Of a DNA stretch of 27,454 nucleotides, positions 15,986-22,203 are shown one piece after another. This stretch comes from a virus. The notes beneath the pieces are model-generated. The model had not been told where the DNA came from, did no database searches, and saw only the letters and a program-made list of their open reading frames with translations. How positions within the stretch are numbered: position 1 is the stretch's first letter; each line of letters starts with the position of its first letter. The stretch is from the IMG/VR virus record IMGVR_UViG_3300025133_000504, positions 1-27,454 of that record, one strand, 5' to 3'. The translations under genes were made by a program, and so were the position numbers.

Positions 15986-16166
15986 CCTCTAGCTGTTGAT
16001 TGGCCATAAGTGTGCTTACGATGGTATCATAAAGACGCTGAGTTTCTATTCTCGCTTCATCAGTCTCACTAAGCCCTTCTAGTTTCTCAGCAAACCTAGC
16101 TTTGAGATCATGAAGAGTTTTAATAATGCTCGCGTGCGCGTGTGTAGGTGTGTCCATTTTGTCCAT
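15924..16166 (-). CDS. Small hypothetical protein
   Basis: An 80-residue acidic, helical protein with no recognised domain. It begins MDKMDTPTHAHASI, then has heptad-like helices (LHDLKARFAEKLEGL, RIETQRLYDTIVSTLMANQQLEDA) and an acidic tail. An AAAGG site lies about seven bases upstream of the ATG. It overlaps the STPR-like gene by 62 bp, more than usual here, so either this gene is real and coupled or its true extent differs. Function unknown. Confidence 0.5.
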   Translation of the reverse strand: MDKMDTPTHAHASIIKTLHDLKARFAEKLEGLSETDEARIETQRLYDTIVSTLMANQQLEDASDELRCNQDEDSQEPRDS

Positions 16167-16188
16167 AAATTAACCTTTATTCTCTCTC

Positions 16189-16851
16189 TTATCCTATCGC
16201 GAGGTTTAGATTAATAAAGCTACTAATAGTCTGCTGCCATAGAGGTGACAAGTTGCTTGCTGAGACAAAGTTTTTAAAGTTCTCACCCTCTATCTTTAAA
16301 AGTCTGCTTTGCTCATTTTGCCCTAAGATGATCTGAACAGAATGATATTTAAGTATTGAAAAGTCCTGAGCTAATAGCATAGCCGGATCTTTGTACATAA
16401 AGACTGCGAGCATAAACGGCTTGCCAGAGTTCGCCATCTCATCAAGCTGTTTCTCAACACCTTTTAAATTATACAGACAAGATAGACAGCTTAAGCAGAT
16501 ACCATGCTTGTCTCTATGAGACTTAAACTCGACAACAGCATCACAGCTGGTCGTAAAGTCATAGCATGGTATCTTCGTGTGGTAATTCCTGTCCCAGTTT
16601 TTACTCGATGGATAATATACCTTATTCATCTTGCTAGCTGATACTTCGTTTAAGAATGTCTTAAAGTAATATTCTAAGATAAAGCCTAAGACTTGCCCTA
16701 ATTCATAGCGGTTATAGTCAGCTAAATGCTCTGCTTTGGGTTTACCAAAATCTATCCTCTTTTTCCTAACAACCTTAAGACCGTAATTCTTACCTTTTCT
16801 AGTCGCGCTGTTAAGTTTAGACGTGATGTCTTCATCTGTAAGCACAGTCAT
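16189..16851 (-). CDS. Putative PD-(D/E)XK nuclease (short form)
   Basis: A 220-residue protein. The core GQVLGFILEYYF (52-63, with Glu60), CYDFTTSCDAVVEFKSHR (96-113: Asp98, Glu108, Lys110) and GKPFMLAVFMYKD fit a PD-(D/E)XK nuclease layout: helix Glu, then D-x9-ExK, then a strand. CLSCLSC after the core could bind metal. The same pattern is found in the 436-residue protein encoded at 17793-19103, so the two look related. Its ATG overlaps the upstream gene's stop (ATGA). A role in phage recombination, DNA degradation or Holliday junction processing is possible; the fold is a prediction from motif spacing. Confidence 0.55.
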   Translation of the reverse strand: MTVLTDEDITSKLNSATRKGKNYGLKVVRKKRIDFGKPKAEHLADYNRYELGQVLGFILEYYFKTFLNEVSASKMNKVYYPSSKNWDRNYHTKIPCYDFTTSCDAVVEFKSHRDKHGICLSCLSCLYNLKGVEKQLDEMANSGKPFMLAVFMYKDPAMLLAQDFSILKYHSVQIILGQNEQSRLLKIEGENFKNFVSASNLSPLWQQTISSFINLNLAIG

Positions 16852-17243
16852 GACTCAGACTCATTACGCCATGCACCATGTCTCTTCATCTCCTCTGAGA
16901 AATAACAGACATCAGGCTTAACTGTTGTATAGATCATCTCTCCCTCTTTGTTCTCTTCGCCTTGGATATAGCAGAGTTGATGGTCGAGTAGTTGATTGCG
17001 CTTCATGTCTGACATCTTAGACCAGCGTACATAGTCGATAGAGATGACGAACTTGTAACGATGGTCACATAGAGCAGCTGCTGTGCTGTTGAGCTTCACA
17101 GTCTTAGCAGTGATCTTACTACCCTTCTCTTTAAACGTGATCATGATCTGCCCAACGAGGTCAGCCAGGTGATGATGATACATACTGATGATTTGATTAA
17201 GCCGGTTGAGGTCAGTCTCTTCAGCTTTCCATTCCTTAGACAT
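16848..17243 (-). CDS. Phage metallopeptidase homologue with lost metal ligands
   Basis: A 131-residue protein resembling the putative phage metallopeptidase family (PhageMetallopep). HRYKFVISIDYVRWSKMSD followed by RNQLLDHQLCYI aligns with the family's YDFxIxxxxxxWxxLxxxQRxxLLDHELCH, and VKPDVCYFSEEMKRHGAW aligns with its HDxxxFxxxxxRYGxW end. In this copy the active-site HExxH is HQLCY (Glu to Gln, second His to Tyr) and the later His before Asp is Pro, so zinc ligands and the catalytic Glu are gone. It is therefore probably not a protease in the family's inferred sense. The gap from the upstream gene is 8 bp and it overlaps the downstream gene by 4 bp. Family consensus is quoted from memory. 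Confidence 0.6.
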   Translation of the reverse strand: MSKEWKAEETDLNRLNQIISMYHHHLADLVGQIMITFKEKGSKITAKTVKLNSTAAALCDHRYKFVISIDYVRWSKMSDMKRNQLLDHQLCYIQGEENKEGEMIYTTVKPDVCYFSEEMKRHGAWRNESES

Positions 17244-17251
17244 TGTCTCTC

Positions 17252-17812
17252 CTATTGTGGCCCATACTTAAAGGGCTCTCTTTTAATTAAGTTTTCATTC
17301 CAATCTGACATTGGGTGTGAATATCTCCACAGCCCCCATGCATCAAACAGCGCTAAGACTTCACCTTGTCTACGCTCGAGATCTACCCACCGACCATTTA
17401 ATTGTAGATCCTGATTCATCATAATCTGCAAGACTTGTCTGGGTGTTAGGTCTCTCTGTGGCAGTGGCTCGTAGGGGTTAGGTATATACTTAGGATTAGG
17501 CGCGTGTTTTGAAATAAATGCGCTAGGCCATATCACCTCTACTTCAGCCTCTACCTCTGTCTCTACCTCTACCTCTGTCTCTACCTCTACCTCTGTCTCT
17601 ACCTCTACCTCTGTCTCTACCTCTACCAGCTCCCCATGATCATTAAACGCTGGATCATCGATGACTGCTTTGGGTAGACGATAAGTTTTAGTAGAGTGTT
17701 TAGCCTCTGATGCTGATTGTCTAGCAAGTTCTAGCTTGCTAATCAGGCCACGCTTGTCACTGGGTGACACGTGCTGACTTGACCAGCTGCCTTTAACCAT
17801 CTTGATCTTCAC
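17252..17812 (-). CDS. Hypothetical protein with VEVETE repeats
   Basis: A 186-residue protein of unknown function. The N-terminal 60 residues are basic and helical. Residues about 62-95 are a Glu/Val/Thr repeat (unit VEVETE, four perfect copies plus a degenerate one), likely a rigid or extended acidic spacer. The C-terminal part (LTPRQVLQIMMNQDLQLNGRWVDLERRQGEVLALFDAWGLWRYSHPMSD) is a compact helical domain. It overlaps the putative nuclease upstream by 20 bp and lies 8 bp before the metallopeptidase homologue, in the DNA metabolism cluster. Confidence 0.6.
   Translation of the reverse strand: MKIKMVKGSWSSQHVSPSDKRGLISKLELARQSASEAKHSTKTYRLPKAVIDDPAFNDHGELVEVETEVEVETEVEVETEVEVETEVEAEVEVIWPSAFISKHAPNPKYIPNPYEPLPQRDLTPRQVLQIMMNQDLQLNGRWVDLERRQGEVLALFDAWGLWRYSHPMSDWNENLIKREPFKYGPQ
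17555..17626 (+). repeat. Four perfect 18-bp tandem repeats
   Basis: CTCTGTCTCTACCTCTAC is repeated four times without a single difference at 17555-17572, 17573-17590, 17591-17608 and 17609-17626, with degenerate copies on the left. It encodes (on the minus strand) VEVETE units and the length is a multiple of three, so copy number can change without breaking the frame. Confidence 0.9.
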
Positions 17813-19103
17813 CTAGTTGAGCATAGAGATGGTTGATAAGCTCTCGGTTCTTATGCTCTCTCTTCTCATTAGATAGATGACTCTTCTTCATAAGCAGAAG
17901 GTCACACTCCAAGATAGTTATCTTCTCACTGAGCTCCTTAAGCCGGTCATCAAGAAGGTCTATGTTGTCTTTGTTCGCATTGATGTCACCTTTGCATTCG
18001 TCGGCTACAAGGCTAGACACTGACACACACTCATCATACTTTTCAGCTGAGGCCTCCCGGTTAAGCTTTAGCTCAGCATTAATCATGTCAACAGACTCAC
18101 AGAGATACTTGCCATGTTTCTGAAAGTCCTGAAATATCTGAGCATCAACTTTTGACGCCTTATCTTCGAGTCTCTCAAGTCTTTTATTCGTCTGGTCAAA
18201 CTCATTATGCACTGAGTGAACAATAAGATTGTTACTCGCTTTTAGTAGGCAATCATTTAATTCTTCAGCTTCTTGATGATGGCGTCTTGCGTTCTCTCTG
18301 TGCTTTGCAATCTTAGCCTCAAGTACCTCTATGGGGCTTGGTGCCTCTGGCTCAAGCGCCTCTGGCTCAAGCTCTACATTGGCGCTAGGTAAGTAAAGCT
18401 TCTTATACTCTTGAAGACTTAGTACCGAGTCACCTTCAACATTCCTCATGCCAGCATCTGCTGATAATCCCTCTGCAATCTCGATGAGGGGGCATTGTGC
18501 ATAGTTCGGGTCTGTAATATCAAGAATCTGAGCTAGAGGCTCCTCTTCACTTGATAAGTCTAACCAGCCACCAAACTCACCATAACCTACATAAACATAA
18601 AACTTATACCATCCTGATACCTTGCAGACGGTGTCATGATCATAACCTCTTGGGGCTGTGTAAACGTCGTTATCTTTATCATAAAAGGCAAGATTTGAAA
18701 CAACATCACTCACACTAGCTTCATATTGGCCCACGATGATTGCAAAAGGGACACCGGTCTCTTTTAGGTCTTGTCTCTGAGGCTCGATGATGTCCTTTAG
18801 TGTGTGAGGTTTAAATGATCCATCAACAGAGCGCCTTGACTTAATCTCAAGGTAGCACAAAGTTTTATCATCTCTGTTCATCTCAATATCAAACAGGCGC
18901 CTCTTAGCTGCATTATGGTTAAATGTTGATTGAACAGACCCATAGCCATTATCATGACTATTTGAAAGCGTGTTAAACAGTACACTCTCTAGCAAAAATC
19001 CTAGATGTTTCCCGTTGTGAGCTGCTGTACCTGCTGGCGCTCCATTCTCATATTTAAAGTTTGCATCAAAGCCAATGCCATTACCTTGGATCTTCATGTT
19101 CAA
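17793..19103 (-). CDS. Putative PD-(D/E)XK nuclease with coiled-coil C-terminus
   Basis: A 436-residue protein. Residues about 25-160 carry a nuclease-like pattern: HLGFLLESVLF (Glu39), KRRLFDIEMNRD (Asp72), CYLEIKSRR (Glu86, Lys88), GVPFAIIVGQYE. The spacing D-x13-ExK fits the PD-(D/E)XK fold, and the segments parallel those of the 220-residue protein encoded at 16189. From about residue 260 to 436 the protein is long, charged coiled coil (HRENARRHHQEAEEL, TNKRLERLEDKASKVDAQI, LDDRLKELSEKITILE), perhaps for oligomerisation or DNA tethering. Next to SSB and in a phage with a RecT-like annealing protein, it is a candidate exonuclease partner. It lies 9 bp after SSB. Function is inferred; fold unverified. 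Confidence 0.55.
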   Translation of the reverse strand: MNMKIQGNGIGFDANFKYENGAPAGTAAHNGKHLGFLLESVLFNTLSNSHDNGYGSVQSTFNHNAAKRRLFDIEMNRDDKTLCYLEIKSRRSVDGSFKPHTLKDIIEPQRQDLKETGVPFAIIVGQYEASVSDVVSNLAFYDKDNDVYTAPRGYDHDTVCKVSGWYKFYVYVGYGEFGGWLDLSSEEEPLAQILDITDPNYAQCPLIEIAEGLSADAGMRNVEGDSVLSLQEYKKLYLPSANVELEPEALEPEAPSPIEVLEAKIAKHRENARRHHQEAEELNDCLLKASNNLIVHSVHNEFDQTNKRLERLEDKASKVDAQIFQDFQKHGKYLCESVDMINAELKLNREASAEKYDECVSVSSLVADECKGDINANKDNIDLLDDRLKELSEKITILECDLLLMKKSHLSNEKREHKNRELINHLYAQLGEDQDG

Positions 19104-19112
19104 GACTTCCTC

Positions 19113-19661
19113 CTATGGAATGATGTTTCCATCTTTAGCTCTAGGTTGTGGGGATGCCCATTGATCATGCTTTTGCTCAGGCCAAGTATTCTCAGCGCCC
19201 TTATCCCATGCACTCTGTGGAGCTGGTCGCTGATCTACATAGGGGTATGATGTGTTAGTCACCCTTTGAATCTGCTGGTCTTGGCTTGCCCAGTCGTCAT
19301 TGATCTGAGCTTGATTGAAGTCTTGACCTTGGTGTGACTTTCGTTGATCTGGCGTCTTAAACCAACGTGTGCACATCACATACCACTTAGTGACCTTTGT
19401 CTCTTCGTTAATATAATTCTTGTGACTGCCTTCAATCACCACATAGTCACCTTTGTTTAAGCGCTCCATTGAACGAGCGCCAGACTCTCCATAGACTCGG
19501 ACATCAAACCAATTAGTGTTATTGGTCCACTCTCCATTAATCTTGTAGTTGTCATCTACAGCGACACTGAATCTAGCATATCGTTTACCTTGATGTGTTG
19601 TTTCTGCTGTTGGTTTGGCTCCCAGCCTACCTGAGATAACAAGACTGTTAGTACTGGCCAT
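19113..19661 (-). CDS. ssb: Single-stranded DNA-binding protein
   Basis: A 182-residue SSB. The N-terminal OB fold covers about 1-110: SLVISGRLGAKPTAETTHQGKRYARFSVAVDD, WTNNTNWFDVRVYGESGARSMERLNKGDYVVIEGSHK, TKWYVMCTRW, matching bacterial SSB strands. A Gln/Pro/Asp-rich disordered linker follows. The last residues DGNIIP resemble the bacterial DDDIPF interaction tip but lack the terminal Phe, so partner binding may be altered. It should protect ssDNA during phage replication and recombination. Its ATG overlaps the stop of the small ribbon-helix-helix gene as TAATG. Confidence 0.9.
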   Translation of the reverse strand: MASTNSLVISGRLGAKPTAETTHQGKRYARFSVAVDDNYKINGEWTNNTNWFDVRVYGESGARSMERLNKGDYVVIEGSHKNYINEETKVTKWYVMCTRWFKTPDQRKSHQGQDFNQAQINDDWASQDQQIQRVTNTSYPYVDQRPAPQSAWDKGAENTWPEQKHDQWASPQPRAKDGNIIP

Positions 19662-19846
19662 TATTTATCCTTATCCTTGTTGATGAAAGTAGACTCAAAC
19701 TCTCCATAGTACCCTGCAAAGATAATATGCTCGATGAGCTTACTAACGCTGATCTGTTTAGCTCGAGCCTCATTAGAGAGCATGAGGTGTTGAGCTGGCG
19801 TGCATCTGACGCTTAAGTTTAATTTAGGCTCTTTAGCCTTCTTCAC
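19661..19846 (-). CDS. Small ribbon-helix-helix-like protein
   Basis: A 61-residue basic protein with the Arc/MetJ-type pattern: a strand (KLNLSVRCTP), helix (AQHLMLSNEARAKQ), turn (ISVS) and helix (KLIEHIIFAGY). Such dimers usually bind operator DNA. The start is GTG at 19846 with AGGAGGT 4-5 bases upstream. It is first in an operon with ssb and overlaps it, so it may regulate that operon; inverted repeats just upstream (19870-19952) are candidate binding sites. The regulatory role is inference. Confidence 0.7.
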   Translation of the reverse strand: MKKAKEPKLNLSVRCTPAQHLMLSNEARAKQISVSKLIEHIIFAGYYGEFESTFINKDKDK

Positions 19847-19869
19847 TGTGACCTCCTATCAAATGAAAA

Positions 19870-19952
19870 GGCTTGAGTCAGACGGTGAACGCTCAGCAAT
19901 GTTCAAGTAAGTCTAACTCAAGCCCTAACTTAACTTACATCAGTTTAAGTTA
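19870..19952. promoter_or_regulatory. Inverted repeats upstream of the RHH-ssb operon
   Basis: Two dyads lie just before the operon. GGCTTGAGT (19870-19878) pairs with ACTCAAGCC (19916-19924), and TAACTTAA (19926-19933) pairs with TTAAGTTA (19945-19952). A perfect TTGACA on the minus strand at 19959-19954 lies beside them but has only a weak -10 (TAAGTT, 16 bp away), so a regulated minus-strand promoter is plausible. CTTGAG/CTCAAG motifs recur in the divergent control region at 22115-22161. Confidence 0.45.
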
Positions 19953-19966
19953 ATGTCAAATACTTA

Positions 19967-19993
19967 TTGACTAGTCTAGTTAATACTTATACT
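19967..19993 (+). promoter_or_regulatory. Possible plus-strand promoter
   Basis: TTGACT (19967-19972) and TATACT (19988-19993) resemble sigma-70 -35 and -10 boxes, but the 15-bp spacer is shorter than the usual 16-18. If used, it would transcribe the hairpin at 20023-20099. Confidence 0.3.
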
Positions 19994-20022
19994 CTGTGTT
20001 TGCATTTTAGGTTCGTTGGTTA

Positions 20023-20099
20023 ATGACTAAGGCTGTGATCGGTCGTCCAGCCTCACAGGGTGCTAGTTATCTAGTAAACTTGGTTACAGCCTTAGTCAT
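20023..20099 (+). ncRNA. Candidate structured RNA (20-bp stem)
   Basis: ATGACTAAGGCTGT (20023-20036) is perfectly complementary to ACAGCCTTAGTCAT (20086-20099). In plus-strand RNA the stem extends by six more pairs (20037-20042 with 20085-20080) that include G-U wobbles; the same positions would be C-A mismatches in a minus-strand transcript. This favours a plus-strand RNA. Inside the loop, CTAG-TTAT-CTAG and CCT-CAC-AGG are small local hairpins. There is no T-tract, so it is not a simple terminator, and it lacks tRNA T-loop features. Alternatively it acts as a DNA cruciform near the origin. Confidence 0.4.
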
Positions 20100-20305
20100 C
20101 AGCTTCCTCTAAAGCCTCATACACTTCTTCGCGGTGGCCTAATACTTTGAAGGGAGTGATGGGGCTTTCTTTATTTTGGCGTAAAGCTCTAAGACACCCT
20201 GAGATTATTTTGGCACTCGCCTGATGATCGAGCTGAGATTATTTTGGCGTAAAGCTCTAAGACACCCTGAGATTATTTTGGCACTATTTTGGCGGGGAGC
20301 ATTTA
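20092..20305 (-). pseudogene. Small gene broken by tandem duplications
   Basis: Reading the minus strand from ATG at 20303, the frame is interrupted within ten codons. If one copy of an 11-bp tandem unit (GCCAAAATAGT) and one copy of a 68-bp tandem unit are removed, an uninterrupted 43-codon ORF appears, beginning MLPAKIISGCLRALRQ and ending REEVYEALEEADD before TAA at 20094-20092. The 3' 48 codons (20092-20238) are open but lack a start. Neither duplication is a multiple of three. The end of the predicted product is strongly protein-like. It lies between the helicase loader and RHH genes, in the same direction. No clear Shine-Dalgarno is present, and a chance ORF cannot be excluded. Confidence 0.35.
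20171..20293. repeat. 34-bp-spaced iterons, candidate replication origin
   Basis: TTATTTTGGC occurs at 20171-20180, 20205-20214, 20239-20248 and 20273-20282, exactly 34 bp apart each time, with a fifth variant CTATTTTGGC at 20284-20293, 11 bp further. A larger 47-bp direct repeat (20171-20217 and 20239-20285) contains these. The array is directly downstream of the initiator and helicase loader genes and next to an AT-rich stretch (19950-20020), the layout of an iteron-type origin. Binding by the initiator is inferred; regulatory use is an alternative. Confidence 0.55.
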
Positions 20306-20338
20306 AGTCTTAGTTTTCAGATGATTGTCAATTCGGCC

Positions 20339-21358
20339 CTAATTGGTCCACGCGCTGTAAGGAGCTGCTTGGACTCTCTTAGACTCTCCAACCATTTTGA
20401 CAGGCACAAACATCTCTTTAATCCGATCTTGAGCTTGTGTGCTCTCAATAAACTGCACACCAGTCATATTAGATGAGATGATCACTTGTAGCTTACCATT
20501 CAACCACTTCTCATAGATCTGGATGAGTGTGTTTTGTCCAAACTCGAGCCACCATTTATTACTAAGCATTGATCCATTATTGCCTCCAAACTCATCGATG
20601 AATAGGAAGTCCACGCCCTTTATCCACAAAGGTACTTCAGCTTCCTTGTCATCCTTGCCCTCTGATGAAGCGACCATAGGATTCTTCATGTCTTTATTAT
20701 TCCATGAAGTCGTCTGTTGCCCTCTTAGCGCCTGATGAGTGATGAACTTAACCTTATGCCCATAGTAACAAGCCTCTCTTGCCATAGCATACATAAATGA
20801 GGTCTTGCCTGTACCCTTTGTGCCACATAGATAAAGAGCTGGCTTTGGAATGCGCCTTGGCTGCTCATCTTCTGGTAAGAGTCTAACCCTCTGCTCTTCT
20901 TTTAATCTCCCAATGAAGTCATCAGCGTGACTCTTTAGCTCAGGGAATGACTCAAACGAGTACCCACCCTCATCAGTTTCCTCACTTTTAAAATACATCC
21001 CTGAAGCTTTGGAAGGTAGCTTAACTGAAGCTAGGCGCTCGAGCCATCTTCTAGGGACCTCACACCTTTGACATGGTCCTCCTCTTGGAGCTGTTGTCCC
21101 TGTTCGTCTTACTGTCGACCATTGGCCATTGGCGCAGTTACTATGGCCACAGTAGTGAACTGGTTTAGGGATTAGCAGATGAGGATGGCCAGAGATATAG
21201 TCATTGGCCTCCAGGTTGCTCGGCTTTAAATAGCTAAAGTCATCAGCGTTAAGGTCAGTCTCTACCGGCTGATAAGTATCCTGACCTCTTTTCTTAGCAA
21301 TATTCTTTTTAAAGAGATCCAGATTCATAAAATTTATAGCTTCACCAATGCTCTTCAT
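20339..21358 (-). CDS. DnaC-like helicase loader ATPase
   Basis: A 339-residue AAA+ ATPase. Walker A is GTKGTGKT (179-186) and Walker B is FLFIDE (Asp255, Glu256), followed by LSNKWWLEFGQNTLIQIYEKWLNGKLQVIISSNM, which includes the sensor-1 Asn, and a late arginine-containing helix. An N-terminal zinc-binding type region (CGHSNC at 70-75 and CQRC at 96-99) precedes it. This is the layout of phage DnaC/IstB-type loaders that place the host replicative helicase at the origin. The start overlaps the initiator gene's stop (ATGA). Together they form an initiator/loader pair like lambda O and P. Confidence 0.85.
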   Translation of the reverse strand: MKSIGEAINFMNLDLFKKNIAKKRGQDTYQPVETDLNADDFSYLKPSNLEANDYISGHPHLLIPKPVHYCGHSNCANGQWSTVRRTGTTAPRGGPCQRCEVPRRWLERLASVKLPSKASGMYFKSEETDEGGYSFESFPELKSHADDFIGRLKEEQRVRLLPEDEQPRRIPKPALYLCGTKGTGKTSFMYAMAREACYYGHKVKFITHQALRGQQTTSWNNKDMKNPMVASSEGKDDKEAEVPLWIKGVDFLFIDEFGGNNGSMLSNKWWLEFGQNTLIQIYEKWLNGKLQVIISSNMTGVQFIESTQAQDRIKEMFVPVKMVGESKRVQAAPYSAWTN

Positions 21359-22068
21359 GAGTAGCTCCTAGCTTTAAGTGATGATGCAGCGTTTATCTGT
21401 GAGTGTATAGATGAGTTCTTGTGGCGCTTCTGGCTCCTGAGTTTTGCTTTTTGATAATCAGATAAATGAGAGTCATCCTCCGCGCCCTCTTCTTTTAGAT
21501 CTTCTTTTTTTACTTTATTAAGACTTAAAGAGATTTTATTGTGTGCCAAGTTGTCAGGGAGGGTAGGCCAATTTGACACTGGTGGTGGACAATCTGACAC
21601 TGGTGGGTGTGCCAAGTTGTCATGGGGAGGGTGACAATCTGTCATGGGGGGGTGACAATCTGACACTGTCTTGTCCTGCTCAGGAGGGTGACAATCTGTC
21701 ATGGGAGGGTGACAATCTGACACTAGTGGTGGATTACTCATCTCGACCAGTTTATCAATATTAAGAGTAATCACGTGGTCACCCTTTGAGCGATTCTCTG
21801 ACATTGTGATTACTCCTAAGCTCTGGAGCTCCTTAAGCGCTCTCTTGATTGTCCTCATCGAGACAGACTCATCATGCATCTCATCAGAGTCAGCGCCTGA
21901 GTATCGATTAAACCTCTTATATATATAAGACGCCGTTATCCTCTTCGACCATGTCGACCAGTCAAAACCACCGCCTGAGTTGCCGCATAGGCTCATCAAT
22001 ACCATCTTAGCTGTGTGCATCTTAATAGGTGCGCTCTCGGCTAGTCTGTAAACATCACTTTGCTTCAT
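21355..22068 (-). CDS. Replication initiator, winged-helix protein with intragenic iterons
   Basis: A 237-residue protein. The N-terminal part (about 5-110) is a winged-helix of the phage O/RepA-like kind: AESAPIKMHTAKMVLMSLC, RITASYIYKRFNRYSG, SVSMRTIKRALKELQSLGVITMSENRSKGDHVITL. A low-complexity middle has HPP-containing peptides (TDCHPP, SDCHPP, DNLAHPP), and the end is a basic helical tail. I place the start at ATG 22068 because AAAGGA lies 5-6 bases before it; the longer frame from 22095 has no ribosome site. The repeat region is also a DNA iteron array, as in lambda O. It is the first gene leftward of the divergent control region and couples to the helicase loader. Confidence 0.75.
   Translation of the reverse strand: MKQSDVYRLAESAPIKMHTAKMVLMSLCGNSGGGFDWSTWSKRITASYIYKRFNRYSGADSDEMHDESVSMRTIKRALKELQSLGVITMSENRSKGDHVITLNIDKLVEMSNPPLVSDCHPPMTDCHPPEQDKTVSDCHPPMTDCHPPHDNLAHPPVSDCPPPVSNWPTLPDNLAHNKISLSLNKVKKEDLKEEGAEDDSHLSDYQKAKLRSQKRHKNSSIHSQINAASSLKARSYS
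21546..21722. repeat. Eight intragenic iterons, candidate origin
   Basis: Eight copies of an 11-bp motif (A/C)CAA(T/G)(C/T)TG(A/T)CA begin at 21546, 21568, 21589, 21612, 21634, 21655, 21691 and 21712, mostly 21-23 bp apart, i.e. about two helical turns. Two copies extend to the palindrome TGACA-ATC-TGTCA. The spacing is not always a multiple of three, so copies fall in different reading frames. This points to selection on the DNA rather than on the protein, as at lambda ori inside gene O. Confidence 0.65.
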
Positions 22069-22203
22069 CACTTTCCTTTCATGAATATTTAACATATTTG
22101 TATATTGACAACACGCTTGAGCTATGTCAAGTTGTTTGAGTAACTACAACTAACTTGAGTTGCTTAAATCTAAACACTCAGGATAAATGAAGGAAGGTCC
22201 AAC
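22069..22203. promoter_or_regulatory. Divergent control region with CTTGA/TCAAG operators
   Basis: This 135-bp gap separates the leftward replication genes from the rightward regulator operon. It holds CTTGA-GCTATG-TCAAG (22116-22131), TCAAGTT (22127-22133) paired with AACTTGA (22152-22158), and AACTTGAGTT (22152-22161). A minus-strand TTGACA (22130-22125) with a weak -10 about 18 bp on, and a plus-strand TTGACA (22105-22110), lie among them. The layout suits a repressor or activator acting on both directions, probably the HTH protein encoded alongside. Promoter positions are uncertain. Confidence 0.5.

Noticed and set aside
20023-20099. tRNA-like hairpin
   Set aside because: The size and stem resemble a tRNA, but there is no T-loop GTTC/anticodon arrangement and the stem is far longer than seven pairs.
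21546-21722. CRISPR-like array
   Set aside because: The repeat motif is only 11 bp, spacing is about 21 bp and it lies inside a coding gene; no cas genes are present.
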